The notes under the pieces were generated by a model. The model was not told the origin of the DNA, did not search any database, and worked only from the letters and a program-made list of their open reading frames with translations. The position numbers were made by a program, and so were the translations under genes. Of a stretch of 64,000 nt of DNA, positions 18,508 to 26,486 are shown one piece after another. Origin of the DNA: Natrialba hulunbeirensis JCM 10989 (GTDB lineage Archaea > Halobacteriota > Halobacteria > Halobacteriales > Natrialbaceae); NCBI RefSeq assembly GCF_000337575.1, contig NZ_AOIM01000002.1:8533-72532 (forward strand), given 5' to 3'. Position 1 is the stretch's first letter, and each line of letters starts with the position of its first letter.

Positions 18508-19890
18508 CTAGACATGCCGCACAATGGCATCTAAATCGAACAAACGGACGTCATCACGCTCTGACACAGCCTCCTGGACAGACAGCGTTGCACCATTTCG
18601 TGTGAATAATGCGTATTTTTTCTCTTTCTCACCATTATCCGGAGTCCAGCGGATTTCAGCAGCATGATCCTCGAGTGAGGCAAGGGCTCCGTAGTCAAGC
18701 GGCGCATTGGTGAACTTGCACTCCCCCACGACCATCGTCCCATCTGTGGTAAATCCAACAACATCAACTTCATGCTCTTTGTACCACCAGCGGCCGATAT
18801 CGAGAAACGTTTGCTCTGGGTAGAGGTTTGGGAGGGCGTCCTGGCATAGTGTCTCGAACTCCGGACTAACGAAATTCGGAAGCTCTGGTTCAATAATCGC
18901 CTCGACTGCATCTTCACCTAAGCGTTCGTATCTGTCTTCTTTCCCGTAGACGAAGCGGAACCAGAAACGAAACAGGGGATCCAAGAGACGATAGCGTCCA
19001 CGGCGTGACTTTGCTTTCTCTTCAGTGATGGGGACCTCTCGTTCGATAAGCCGTAGCCGTTCTAACTTTTGGGTATACGTCGAGATCTGCTTCCCATCGA
19101 TACCGACTGCTTGGGCGATTTCGTTTGATGTCGTCTTCCCCGCCGCAATTGCGGTGAGGATCGCAAAGTACCGGTTTGGATTTGTCAGTTCGGTCCGGAG
19201 TACATACTCTGGCTCGTTGTGGAGATACCCCTTCTGGGAGAGTACTTCTTCAGCGAGGACTGTCCTGAGGTGCTGGTCGAGATCGACGCCGTCGAGATAG
19301 TATGGCACACCGCCGAAGATACCCCATGTGAAGATTTGCTCCTCGGGAGTGTAGTCGTCTGGAACAAACTCCTGTGCAGCAGCGAAGTTGAGGGGGCGGA
19401 GATCAATTTTTTCCGTGAATCGCCCATACAGAGGACTGTTCCCCAGAAGGGTCGCTTCTTCCATCATACTAATTGATGAACCGACCAGAATGAGTGTTCC
19501 TGAGGTGTGCTGGAGTCGCTGGTCCCACAACCGCTGGATGACCGATGGAAGACTTTCGTCGGCGTCGATAAGGTAGGGGAATTCGTCGAGAACTACGACT
19601 CCGTCTTGGTCACCGATGTATCCGAGCAGTGCTTCCCAGTCCTGTTTAATCTGTGTGATGCCGGGGAAGGTCTCAGATGCGACGTCAACGAACTCATCAA
19701 GTTGTATCTGGGAGGTGGTTTCTGTGGCCTGATAGACGACCGCATCATCCCGATCTGAGAGTGAGTGCTGGACAAGCTGGGTTTTCCCGAGGCGTCGCCG
19801 ACCGAAGATGACGACCATCTCGCCGTCATCGGACTCGTAGCACCCACGCAATCGGGAGAGTTCGTCCTCCCGGTCTACGAAGTGGCTCAT
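18508..19890 (-). CDS. archaeal ATPase with C-terminal DUF234 nuclease-like domain
   Basis: 460 residues. Starts MSHFVDREDELSRL, then Walker A IFGRRRLGKTQL (about residue 30) and Walker B VVVLDEFPYLID. Middle winged helix: TSNEIAQAVGIDGKQISTYT. C-terminal DUF234/PD-(D/E)XK-like domain: EHEVDVVGFTTDG and VVGECKFTNAPLDYGALASL, with Asp and ExK. Family members are STAND-like NTPases of archaea without settled function. A paralog with the same layout is at 49522-50937. It is divergent from the Fic gene, and a GGATAG-N16-CTATCC palindrome lies 51-78 bases upstream of its ATG. Confidence 0.75.
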   Translation of the reverse strand: MSHFVDREDELSRLRGCYESDDGEMVVIFGRRRLGKTQLVQHSLSDRDDAVVYQATETTSQIQLDEFVDVASETFPGITQIKQDWEALLGYIGDQDGVVVLDEFPYLIDADESLPSVIQRLWDQRLQHTSGTLILVGSSISMMEEATLLGNSPLYGRFTEKIDLRPLNFAAAQEFVPDDYTPEEQIFTWGIFGGVPYYLDGVDLDQHLRTVLAEEVLSQKGYLHNEPEYVLRTELTNPNRYFAILTAIAAGKTTSNEIAQAVGIDGKQISTYTQKLERLRLIEREVPITEEKAKSRRGRYRLLDPLFRFWFRFVYGKEDRYERLGEDAVEAIIEPELPNFVSPEFETLCQDALPNLYPEQTFLDIGRWWYKEHEVDVVGFTTDGTMVVGECKFTNAPLDYGALASLEDHAAEIRWTPDNGEKEKKYALFTRNGATLSVQEAVSERDDVRLFDLDAIVRHV

Positions 19891-19940
19891 AGGTGTACAC
19901 CGACCCAGCGAAGAATAATAGTTTCGACTAACCTATTTTG

Positions 19941-19968
19941 GGATAGGCTAATTGGGAATTGGCTATCC
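19941..19968. promoter_or_regulatory. palindrome GGATAG-N16-CTATCC
   Basis: Perfect 6-bp dyad with a 16-nt spacer, located 51-78 bases before the minus-strand ATPase start, just upstream of a TATA-like stretch. A related copy at the same spacing and with a similar spacer sequence (AATTGGGAATT against ATTGGGATTTC) lies before the Fic gene. Likely operator for a shared regulator. Confidence 0.5.
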
Positions 19969-19989
19969 TCGAGTTCGTTAGTAACCGAG

Positions 19990-20177
19990 TTGGGTCAATG
20001 GCACGGCCCGTGGGTGCAAGCGGATACCCAAGCAAACCACGCTTCCTTCGAGGCCCGACGCACAAGTCCACAAACCACAGCTAGATCCCACGGTCTAGTC
20101 AGGGTGCCTTCGGGGGCTCAAGACCGACTCGCTGTCCCACGAAGGAATCCTCGCGCTTCAACGCGGGGAGGATGTCA
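19990..20177 (+). mobile_element. solo IS200/IS605 right end (TnpB-type 3' end), no tnpB
   Basis: The segment ends GAATCCTCGCGCTTCAACGC followed by GGGGAGGATGTCA. This contains a CCTCGCG / CGCGGGG hairpin that in haloarchaeal IS605-type elements marks the 3' end of tnpB and of its guide-like omega RNA. Upstream bases are rich in tnpB-tail-like sequence, but no TnpB frame is present on either side. So this is a remnant that inserted, or was left, between two divergent genes. Confidence 0.5.
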
Positions 20178-20295
20178 CCTCTGGGCACGCTGTTCCGGCT
20201 AGGCGACCGTAGTCCGTTATCTGCTGATGGCGTTGGTGGTCAGCTCCATAACGAAATCCTTCTCCTCTATCTTGAAACGGTTTAGGCAGAATTTT

Positions 20296-20323
20296 GGATA
20301 GGCATATTGGGATTTCGTTATCT
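20296..20323. promoter_or_regulatory. second GGATAG-N16-TTATCT element before the Fic gene
   Basis: Imperfect dyad with the same 16-nt spacer as the copy at 19941-19968. It ends 31 bases before the Fic ATG and overlaps TTATCTATATC, the probable TATA element. The bases around it (TTTTGGATAGGC, TTGGGATTTCG) also match the first copy in direct orientation, so it is either a duplicated operator or an old duplication split by the IS605 remnant. Confidence 0.45.
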
Positions 20324-20354
20324 ATATCTCTTTGTCGGTGTGAATTGGATAACG

Positions 20355-21515
20355 ATGCGACCTGAAGACTTTGTCGAGGGGGCTCCAGGCGAGGTGGAGA
20401 TGGTTGACGGCATCTTCGCATTCAGCCCGGACCCGCTCCCCCCAGATCTCGACGCCACACACAATCTGGTTGATAAGAACGGGGATGCGATGTATGCCGT
20501 GGGTCAACTCTCCGATCTGGATACATGGCTCGATTCGCCGGAGGTCATTCTGAGCCCTCTCATCCATCGTGAGGCTGTCGACTCCTCAAACATTGAGACG
20601 ACGACGCGACTCACGCTCTCGGATATCTACCGGCGGGAAGCCGGCGAAGAGCCTGGACAAACGGCAACGGAACGCGCTGATATTACGGAAGCACAAAACT
20701 ACGTCAAGGCAATTACGACCGGGATTGAAGCGCTCCGCGAGGGTGCTGACTTGGACCGGGACTTACTGTGCCAACTGCATGAAATATTGCTGCAAGGTGC
20801 CCGTGGAGAAAAAAAGAGCCCAGGTGAATTTCGTGAAGACCTCGTGGGGATCGATCAGCCAGGAACGCCGCTCAGTGAGGCTCGGTTCGTTCCAACACCG
20901 CCGGCGAGTATTCCGTATGCACTCCGGAGTCTGCTCCAATATATTCGGTCAGGACCTACGTACGCGCCGCTAGTCGACCTAGCGTTGATCCATTACCAAT
21001 TCGAGACGATACATCCATTTCAGGATGGCAACGGGCGACTTGGTCGCCTCCTCGTGATGCTGGCGCTCTACAAGTGGGAGCTATTGCCCGGGCCGTATCT
21101 GTATCCGTCGTCGTATTTCAACGCGAACCGTGATGCCTATCTCAACAGGCTGTTGGCCGTGAGTCGTGATGGTGCCTGGACAGAGTGGGTGTCGTTCTTC
21201 ATTCAGGCGATCGCCGAACAGGGACGTGAGGCATATACTGTCGCCCGGGAACTTCTTGCTCTGCGTGATCGTTATCGGGAGCAATATCAAGACCAGGGCG
21301 TCGTCATCCGCGAACTCATCGATTTCATCATCGAACACCCGTATCTCACCGAACCACAGGCGGTCGACGAGCTAAATCGATCACAACCAGCAGTCAATCA
21401 GGCCATTCGACGCCTCTGGGACGACGATGTGCTACGAGAGACAACAGGCCAACAACGAAACCGCCGATACGAAGCCCCTGATGTCCTTGAGGTCGTCGAA
21501 CCATACAACCCTTAA
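20355..21515 (+). CDS. Fic-domain protein (predicted AMPylase)
   Basis: 386 residues from ATG 20355; a longer frame adds a non-conserved stretch over the promoter. The Fic_N domain contains HREAVDSSNIETT, the place of the inhibitory motif S/TxxxE(G/N). Here the last position is Thr, so autoinhibition may be weak. The catalytic motif HPFQDGNGRLGR is complete (His, Asp, Asn, Arg), so transfer of AMP or another nucleotide to a protein is likely. The C-terminal 70 residues form a winged helix (LTEPQAVDELNRSQPAVNQA). Target unknown. Divergent from the DUF234 ATPase, with a related operator. Confidence 0.85.
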   Translation: MRPEDFVEGAPGEVEMVDGIFAFSPDPLPPDLDATHNLVDKNGDAMYAVGQLSDLDTWLDSPEVILSPLIHREAVDSSNIETTTRLTLSDIYRREAGEEPGQTATERADITEAQNYVKAITTGIEALREGADLDRDLLCQLHEILLQGARGEKKSPGEFREDLVGIDQPGTPLSEARFVPTPPASIPYALRSLLQYIRSGPTYAPLVDLALIHYQFETIHPFQDGNGRLGRLLVMLALYKWELLPGPYLYPSSYFNANRDAYLNRLLAVSRDGAWTEWVSFFIQAIAEQGREAYTVARELLALRDRYREQYQDQGVVIRELIDFIIEHPYLTEPQAVDELNRSQPAVNQAIRRLWDDDVLRETTGQQRNRRYEAPDVLEVVEPYNP

Positions 21516-21526
21516 AAGGTGAGATC

Positions 21527-21665
21527 CCCCGGCAGCGAGGAGCTGCACGCAGAATACGCAGAACGGGGTCACCTTGAAGCGGGCTCGTGATCGGGATCTT
21601 GCTCTCCACCCCGGACAGGACATCGAGTACGTGGTCGTCGACGATGAGAAGACCTCGCGGAGACA
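21527..21665 (+). pseudogene. fragment resembling C-terminal part of family B DNA polymerase
   Basis: In one frame SEELHAEYAERGHLEAG, then after a shift HPGQDIEYVVVDDEKTSR. This pattern (acidic helix, then a GxDIEYVVVDD strand) resembles the thumb/C-terminal region of haloarchaeal PolB. It is only about 45 residues, frameshifted and without start. It follows the Fic stop by 11 bases. Identification is by eye and moderate at best. Confidence 0.35.
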
Positions 21666-21706
21666 TGGGTACCGGAGTTGACGGCGTTCGCGAACACGAA
21701 GTAGAA

Positions 21707-21748
21707 TTAACCAACACGAGAGTCATCACGAAAAGGTTTGTTGGTTAA
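21707..21748. promoter_or_regulatory. inverted repeat TTAACCAACA-N22-TGTTGGTTAA, copy A
   Basis: Perfect 10-bp arms with a 22-nt spacer. The same arms occur at 36097-36138 (22-nt spacer) and 51548-51588 (21-nt spacer). Spacers differ in sequence. This copy lies between a polymerase-like relic and the 3' end of TFB1 and has no obvious intact target gene. Confidence 0.65.
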
Positions 21749-21899
21749 CCGTGACCCCTGCGAGGACGAACCCCCACACCCCGTGTGCGAAATGAAATTG
21801 GGAAGATGACGGGAGGAGTGTTTAAGCAGAGAGCCCATGAAACACGCAGAACAGAGGATTTCATCGTGGAAAGACCTCAAGGAGAGAAAATAGAAGTAA

Positions 21900-22841
21900 C
21901 TACTGTTGGTCCTTAAGGGCCCCAAGCAAACAGTCACGATGTGCTCGAATCGTCGCCGGCGACGTGTTTGCACTGTCTGCAACCTCTTGCTGTGAGAGCC
22001 CGTAGCCAAACTCGTGGCTGGCTCGGTATAGACAGGTTGCAGCGAACCCTCGGGGATGACGTCCAACCGTGACCCCAGCATCTTCTGCGAGCGTTGCCAA
22101 CTCGAGTGCTCGGTGTCGAATCTCGTCTGGTACCCCCAATGTGGCAGCGAGTTGCGGGAGGAAATTCTGTGGCTGTGGAATCGTTGTAGGAAGCTCGAGT
22201 TCGGTGTTCATCACCGAGTACGCACATTCGAGGTCTGACCGTGAGCACGTCGCCAGCTGACTGATCTCCTCAAGGGTCCGTCCGAGTCCGTTGCATCGAC
22301 ACACTGCGTAGACGCTCGCTGCTGCAACTCCATCGAGTGACCGGCCCTGACAGAGGTCCTCTGCTTGAGCACGCCGAAAGAGCGTACACGCCTGTTCGCA
22401 TAGGGAATCCGGTAATTCGAGCGCACTTACGATCCGACGGACTTCGCCGAGACCGTATCCAAGATTCCATTCACGCTTCGTTCGCCACTGGCTGCGGCGA
22501 TGCTCCCGCCGAAGGCGGTTGAGTTGACTCTGTTTTCGTCCGGGGATTGTGTTCCCTCTCCCATCTTTCTGCCATCCAATCACAGTTGACAGTCCGCGGT
22601 CGTGTCGGCCCGCTGTGAGCGGAGTACCAGTTCGGCGCCGGCTCAAGTTCTCAGGTGAGTCGAACCACTCCGGCCCGTAGTCGAGGTGGTCTTCATCAAC
22701 GATCAAGCCACACTCTCGACAGCGTGTTTCGTGGTCTGCTGTGATGACCTCTCCTCGGCACTCAGGGCACGATGTCGTCGATCGCGTTGTTTGCGCTGTC
22801 TCTTGAGTACAGTGACTGCTGGATATCTCGTCTGTAGCCAT
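21900..22841 (-). CDS. tfb: transcription initiation factor B (TFB) paralog 1
   Basis: 313 residues from ATG 22841; the frame is open further upstream but crosses the promoter, so the longer form is rejected. N-terminal zinc ribbon: SCPECRGEVITADHETRC then CRECGLIVDE. The B-finger/linker region has GPEWF. Two cyclin folds follow: SALELPDSLCEQACTLFRRA with QGRSLDGVAAASVYAVCRC, then LGVPDEIRHRALELA with HPRGFAATCLYRASHEFGYG. TFB recruits RNA polymerase to TATA/BRE with TBP. Plasmid TFBs are divergent and probably serve specific promoters. It diverges from Orc1. Confidence 0.87.
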   Translation of the reverse strand: MATDEISSSHCTQETAQTTRSTTSCPECRGEVITADHETRCRECGLIVDEDHLDYGPEWFDSPENLSRRRTGTPLTAGRHDRGLSTVIGWQKDGRGNTIPGRKQSQLNRLRREHRRSQWRTKREWNLGYGLGEVRRIVSALELPDSLCEQACTLFRRAQAEDLCQGRSLDGVAAASVYAVCRCNGLGRTLEEISQLATCSRSDLECAYSVMNTELELPTTIPQPQNFLPQLAATLGVPDEIRHRALELATLAEDAGVTVGRHPRGFAATCLYRASHEFGYGLSQQEVADSANTSPATIRAHRDCLLGALKDQQ

Positions 22842-22902
22842 CTTGCTCCGACGAGGCAACTGTCTGTGCACCCCGTCACCCCTTTCGGGGCCATAAACTG
22901 TC
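22803..22902. repeat. 100-bp duplication, copy 1 (TFB1 5' end and promoter)
   Basis: About 92 percent identical by eye to 24655-24753 in the same orientation. It includes the first TFB codons, CATCTTGCTCCGACGAGGCA, and the CCCC/GGGG element. Together the two copies bracket orc1 and the origin. Confidence 0.8.
22872..22899 (-). promoter_or_regulatory. TFB1 promoter: TATA-like box and CCCC/GGGG element
   Basis: On the minus strand: GTTTATGGCCCCGAAAGGGG followed by TGACGGGGTG, ending about 31 bases before the TFB1 ATG. GTTTATG suits a haloarchaeal TATA box and the C/G blocks can pair. Similar elements are at 24723-24749, 39771-39802 and 49465-49498. Confidence 0.45.
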
Positions 22903-22950
22903 GCAAGACTACAGGAAACCCACCAACGGGCGTAATCGCGCACATCTTCA

Positions 22951-23012
22951 CCGGAAGTGGTGGTGTCTGGCGTATATATACAAAGCCGATCACCGGAAAC
23001 AGCGGAAGCAAA
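22951..23012 (+). promoter_or_regulatory. orc1 promoter flanked by ORB-like boxes
   Basis: CCGGAAGTGGTGGTGT (22951-22966) and CAGCGGAAGCAAAGG (23000-) match the origin box core CAGCGGAAGTAGTGGTGT. They flank the strong TATA sequence GTATATATAC (22972-22981). This suggests that Orc1 binds its own promoter. GGAGGT at 23019-23024 lies 21 bases before the ATG, longer than usual for a ribosome site. Confidence 0.55.
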
Positions 23013-23045
23013 GGTTAAGGAGGTTGCCTCGAGAATTCTGCCATA

Positions 23046-24233
23046 ATGGCCGAGTTTGGTTTCCAACCCACTGGAAACATATTCCGCGAACGCGAGGCGC
23101 TGCTTGAGGAGTGGACGCCCGACGAACTAGTTGGTCGGGACGAGGAGTTACGACAGTACCACGCTGCCCTCCAACCCGTGATCGAGGGGGAGACGCCATC
23201 CAATATCTTCCTCTATGGGAAAAGCGGCGTTGGGAAGACCGCCGCAACCCGGTTTCTCCTCGAGTTGCTCGAACGTGATTCCCGAGGCGTCGACGGGCTC
23301 GACCTTCATACCATCGAGATCAATTGCGACGGGCTCAACTCGAGTTACCAGACAGCCGTTACGCTGGTGAACGAATTGCGCGATCCGCGACAGCAGATCT
23401 CCAATACCGGCTATCCCCAGGCGTCGGTGTACGAATTTCTATTCGAGGAACTCGACAAACTCGGCGGTACGATTCTGATCGTCCTCGACGAGGTCGATCA
23501 CATACAGGACGATAGCTTGCTATACAAACTGCCTCGAGCACGGTCAAACGGCGATATTGAGGAGGCACGACTTGGCGTGATCGGGATCTCAAACGATCTC
23601 AACTTTCAAGACCAACTCAATTCGAAGGTCCGCTCGAGTCTGTGTGAGAAACGAGTGTCATTCAGCGCCTACAACGCGAACGAACTCTGTGAAGTACTAC
23701 GCCAGCGCGAGAGCGTGGCTTTCGAGGATGGCGTCCTCGACAACGGCGTAATCCAGATGTGTGCGGCCTATGGGGCGAAAGACTCCGGAGACGCTCGTCA
23801 GGCACTCGACCTCTTGCTCGAGAGTGGTGATATCGCCAGAGAACACAATGTCGAGATGGTCACGGAAGCCCACGTTCAGAAAGCCAGAGAGCGCCTGCAA
23901 CGCGACCAGATTATCGAGGGGATCCGGAACTACTCTAGGCACGGACAACTTGTCTTGTGGGCGTTGACGTTGCTCGCCGAGGAAGGAAAGACGCCCGCCC
24001 GGACTCGAGAGGTTCGCCAGCCATACGAAGTGCTCTGTGAGAAAGAGATGAGTAATCCGGTCTCCGATCGGGCCGTTCGCGAGTATCTGGCCGAACTCGA
24101 GACACTAGGAATCATCAGTTCGAATCAGATCAACCGCGGAAAAAGCGGCGGGAAGTACAAAGAACACGAGTTAGAACAGTCGGTTGCGAGTGTCAAAGCC
24201 GGGTTGTCAGAACTGTTGGATACCGAGGCCTGA
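23046..24233 (+). CDS. orc1/cdc6: Orc1/Cdc6 replication initiator
   Basis: 395 residues. AAA+ domain with Walker A FLYGKSGVGKTAATR (about residue 58), Walker B LIVLDEVDHIQD, sensor 1 region VIGISNDLNF and sensor 2 KDSGDARQALDLL. A C-terminal winged helix (about 300-395) includes TLLAEEGKTPARTREV and SDRAVREYLAELETLG. It binds origin recognition boxes and loads MCM. Located directly beside the ORB-like array at 24234-24640, as is usual for haloarchaeal initiators and their cognate origins. Intact. Confidence 0.9.
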   Translation: MAEFGFQPTGNIFREREALLEEWTPDELVGRDEELRQYHAALQPVIEGETPSNIFLYGKSGVGKTAATRFLLELLERDSRGVDGLDLHTIEINCDGLNSSYQTAVTLVNELRDPRQQISNTGYPQASVYEFLFEELDKLGGTILIVLDEVDHIQDDSLLYKLPRARSNGDIEEARLGVIGISNDLNFQDQLNSKVRSSLCEKRVSFSAYNANELCEVLRQRESVAFEDGVLDNGVIQMCAAYGAKDSGDARQALDLLLESGDIAREHNVEMVTEAHVQKARERLQRDQIIEGIRNYSRHGQLVLWALTLLAEEGKTPARTREVRQPYEVLCEKEMSNPVSDRAVREYLAELETLGIISSNQINRGKSGGKYKEHELEQSVASVKAGLSELLDTEA

Positions 24234-24640
24234 CCCCACCACTTCCGCTGCTAGCGTGGTATGTTTTTGAGGACCGGTGAAACTTGAGCGGCGGGGGAGA
24301 CACACCACTACTTCCGCTGCTAGCGTGGTATGTTTTTGAGGACCGGTGAAACTTGAGCGGCGGGGGAGACACACCACTACTTCCGCTGTTAGCAACGAGT
24401 TGTTCGGGGGATACTAGCGGGGGAGACACACCACTACTTCCGCTGTTTGTGTTGCCCGGTCGAGAGAGCGGAAAGTCAATCGTTGCTGGTACATTTCTAG
24501 TTATTAGAGATAAGTTTAAGTAGCATCCAAAATAACCGAAACCGTACGCTGTTATCACCGGACTCAAATCATCCTCTCAAAGAGAGGTGATGTAGTTGTT
24601 TTCACTCCTAACAGCGGAAGTAGTGGTGTGGGTGGGCTAC
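24234..24640. other. replication origin with ORB-like repeats and AT-rich element
   Basis: The box CCACTACTTCCGCTG (first copy CCACCACTTCCGCTG) starts near 24237, 24306, 24375 and 24432, the latter three preceded by GGGGGAGACACA or close to it. The first two lie in exact 69-bp tandem units containing TAGCGTGGTATGTTTTTGAG. An opposite-facing box CAGCGGAAGTAGTGGTGTG is at 24612-24630. Between the facing arrays, about 24480-24600 is AT-rich (TTATTAGAGATAAGTTTAAG) and suits an unwinding element. The G-run beside each box and proximity to orc1 fit haloarchaeal origins. An ORF readable across the repeats on the minus strand is an artefact. Confidence 0.78.
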
Positions 24641-24654
24641 TTCAGGTTTGTTCC

Positions 24655-24753
24655 TTGAGTGAAGTGACTGCTGAATATCTCGTTGCAGCCATCTTGCTCC
24701 GACGAGGCAACTGTCTGTGCACCCCGTCACCTCTTTCGGGGTCATAAACCGTC
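24655..24753. repeat. 100-bp duplication, copy 2 (orphan TFB start region)
   Basis: Direct repeat of 22803-22902 including the CCCC/GGGG promoter element (24723-24749) and the orphan first codons of a TFB. It is not followed by a TFB frame: leftward reading enters the origin. It marks the other side of the orc1-origin block. Confidence 0.75.
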
Positions 24754-24823
24754 TTGAGCAATGGAATCGCTGGCAATCTGACTGAGCGAAACGTTTGTAT
24801 ACATTGTAAACATAGCATACTTC

Positions 24824-25114
24824 ATGGGAACGATATCGACGCGAGTTCCAGACGAGCTCGAGGGGGAACTGGAAGAATACCTCGAGGAGGAACGTCTGGA
24901 CCGGAGCACAGCAGTACGAAAACTTCTCTCAGAGGGGCTCGAGGAGTGGCGTCGTGAGCAAGCGCTCAAACGGCTCGCTGCTGATGAAATCTCGTTCACC
25001 AAGGCCGCCCAACTTGCAGAGATGTCCGTCTGGGAGTTTGCCCAACTCGCAAAAGAGCATGACATCACGTGGGTCTCTGGCGACCATCTCGAAGACGACC
25101 TCGAGGACCTGTGA
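24824..25114 (+). CDS. UPF0175/ribbon-helix-helix antitoxin
   Basis: 96 residues. The N-terminal STRVPDELEGELEEYLEEER then LDRSTAVRKLLSEGLEEW is a ribbon-helix-helix DNA-binding unit. The C-terminal ISFTKAAQLAEMSVWEFAQL then LAKEHDITW is the UPF0175 signature. It stops exactly where the PIN toxin ATG starts, the usual antitoxin-first layout. Expected to repress the operon and neutralise the toxin. TATA-like GTATACATTG at about 24798-24807 supports a near-leaderless start. Confidence 0.8.
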   Translation: MGTISTRVPDELEGELEEYLEEERLDRSTAVRKLLSEGLEEWRREQALKRLAADEISFTKAAQLAEMSVWEFAQLAKEHDITWVSGDHLEDDLEDL

Positions 25115-25627
25115 ATGTGGGTTTTCGACGCGACGCCGCTCATCTACCTCGCGAAGGTCAATCAACTTCAACTTGTCTCAAATCTCGATGCGCAGTGTTA
25201 TATCCCTCAACAAGTCCACTCGGAAGTCGTTACCACCGGTCTTGAAGAGGGTTATACTGATGCCCGCCGTATCGAGCAGTGCATTGATTCCGGACTTCTC
25301 GAGGTCGTCTCAGTCGATGACTCTCAGCTTGTGGGCCAGCTACAGCAGAATCCGAACATGAGTGACCCCGATGTGGCAGCCCTTGGATGTGCTGCATCTC
25401 GTGATGCGATTGCCGTCATGGACGAAGCCTATCGGAGGACGGCTGCAGAAATTGAGGGTATCGAGACTCGAGGGACAGCATACATCGTTCTCTTGTGTGC
25501 GAAGCAGGGAGACATCAGCGTCTCCAAAGCGCGTGAGATCATTGACTCAATGATCGAAGCAGGCTGGTACTGTGCACCCAATTTGTACACGAAGCTCGTT
25601 CGAAAACTCGAGGCGTTCGAGCAATGA
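25115..25627 (+). CDS. PIN-like toxin (DUF3368 type)
   Basis: 170 residues. MWVFDATPLIYLAKV gives the first PIN acid (Asp5). QVHSEVVT gives a central Glu, SDPDVAALGCA the third, and AVMDEAYRR the fourth. The spacing fits DUF3368 PIN nucleases that pair with UPF0175 antitoxins. Predicted ribonuclease held inactive by the upstream gene. Back-to-back ATG after TGA, so coupled. The downstream boundary is a truncated cysteine desulfurase, so this module probably inserted as a unit. Confidence 0.78.
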   Translation: MWVFDATPLIYLAKVNQLQLVSNLDAQCYIPQQVHSEVVTTGLEEGYTDARRIEQCIDSGLLEVVSVDDSQLVGQLQQNPNMSDPDVAALGCAASRDAIAVMDEAYRRTAAEIEGIETRGTAYIVLLCAKQGDISVSKAREIIDSMIEAGWYCAPNLYTKLVRKLEAFEQ

Positions 25628-25717
25628 CGACGCTATACATTATAAAGAAGATAGGAGTATACAGAACCACCACAATTGCCGACGCGTTGAGAACACGTCC
25701 AACATACGGAACGTAAT

Positions 25718-26198
25718 TGAAGTTGGTGAGTATAGGCGAGGTTTGCGATCCGGAACGCTGAATGTCCCTGGAATCGTTGGTATGGGAAAGGCCGTTGAAC
25801 TCGCTAACGCTGAACAACAGAAACGTATTGAGCACACACAAGAACTTCGGGATTATATGTGGTCAGAACTCAACGCTCGACTCGATGACATCGTGCTCAA
25901 CGGACCCTCCACTGACGGAGAACGACTTCAAAACAATCTAAACGTCAGCTTCCTCGGTGTCGAAAATAAAGCTCTCGTCCGTAAGCTCCGTTCCGATATC
26001 GCGGTCTCAGCTGGTTCAGCCTGTACGACAGGATCCGTTGAAGCGTCACATGTTCTGCAGGCAATAGGAGGGGCAGAAGACCAACTACATTCAGCAATTC
26101 GGTTTGGGTTCGGTAAAGACAATACGGAGAAAGAGATCGATCAAGCGATCGATTGTATTGAGGATGCAGTAACAAGACTTCGAAGGTTTTCATTTTGA
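25718..26198 (+). pseudogene. C-terminal fragment of cysteine desulfurase (IscS/NifS/DndA type)
   Basis: Recognisable from GEYRRGLRSGTLNVPGIVG to the stop at 26198. It includes LNVSFLGVENKALV and the catalytic Cys loop SAGSACTTGSVEASHVLQAI, so the sulfur-carrying Cys remains. The PLP-lysine domain (about 220 N-terminal residues) is missing; the upstream bases are AT-rich and unrelated. Family length is about 390 residues, so only the last 160 are left. It may have belonged to a sulfur-based DNA modification (dnd) locus or to Fe-S biosynthesis; no dnd gene is seen here. Confidence 0.7.
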
Positions 26199-26486
26199 GT
26201 TGTGGCCAAATTCATTAAACAGATATGCACATAGTATAATTATGGATTCGGGTGGGTAGATTTCTGAATTGTTGGAAGAAATACCGTCGATTAATACTCT
26301 ACTTTTATGCGTTTGAATAATGGTGAGGAATAAATTTTGTGGTGCTGGAACATCGTCGAATGACGACAGAGAATTACTTGTTGTTGCTGACTAATAATCT
26401 CTAGAAGATAGTTGCTCGACCAACTCAGGCAGACATTGGTGACTAACAGTCGAGATGTCTGTAGTGAAACGGAGGCCAGCGAGTAG

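Noticed and set aside
22842-23066. 75-codon N-terminal extension of TFB1
   Set aside because: Runs across its own promoter element and the orc1 promoter, and begins inside orc1; TFB homology starts at ATG 22841.
24234-24450. CRISPR array
   Set aside because: Repeats are 69-bp tandem copies with no variable spacers and no cas genes; they fit origin boxes.
24193-24567. 124-codon minus-strand ORF with SSGVSPP repeats across the origin
   Set aside because: It simply translates the 69-bp ORB-like repeat units; composition is not haloarchaeal and no start signal exists.
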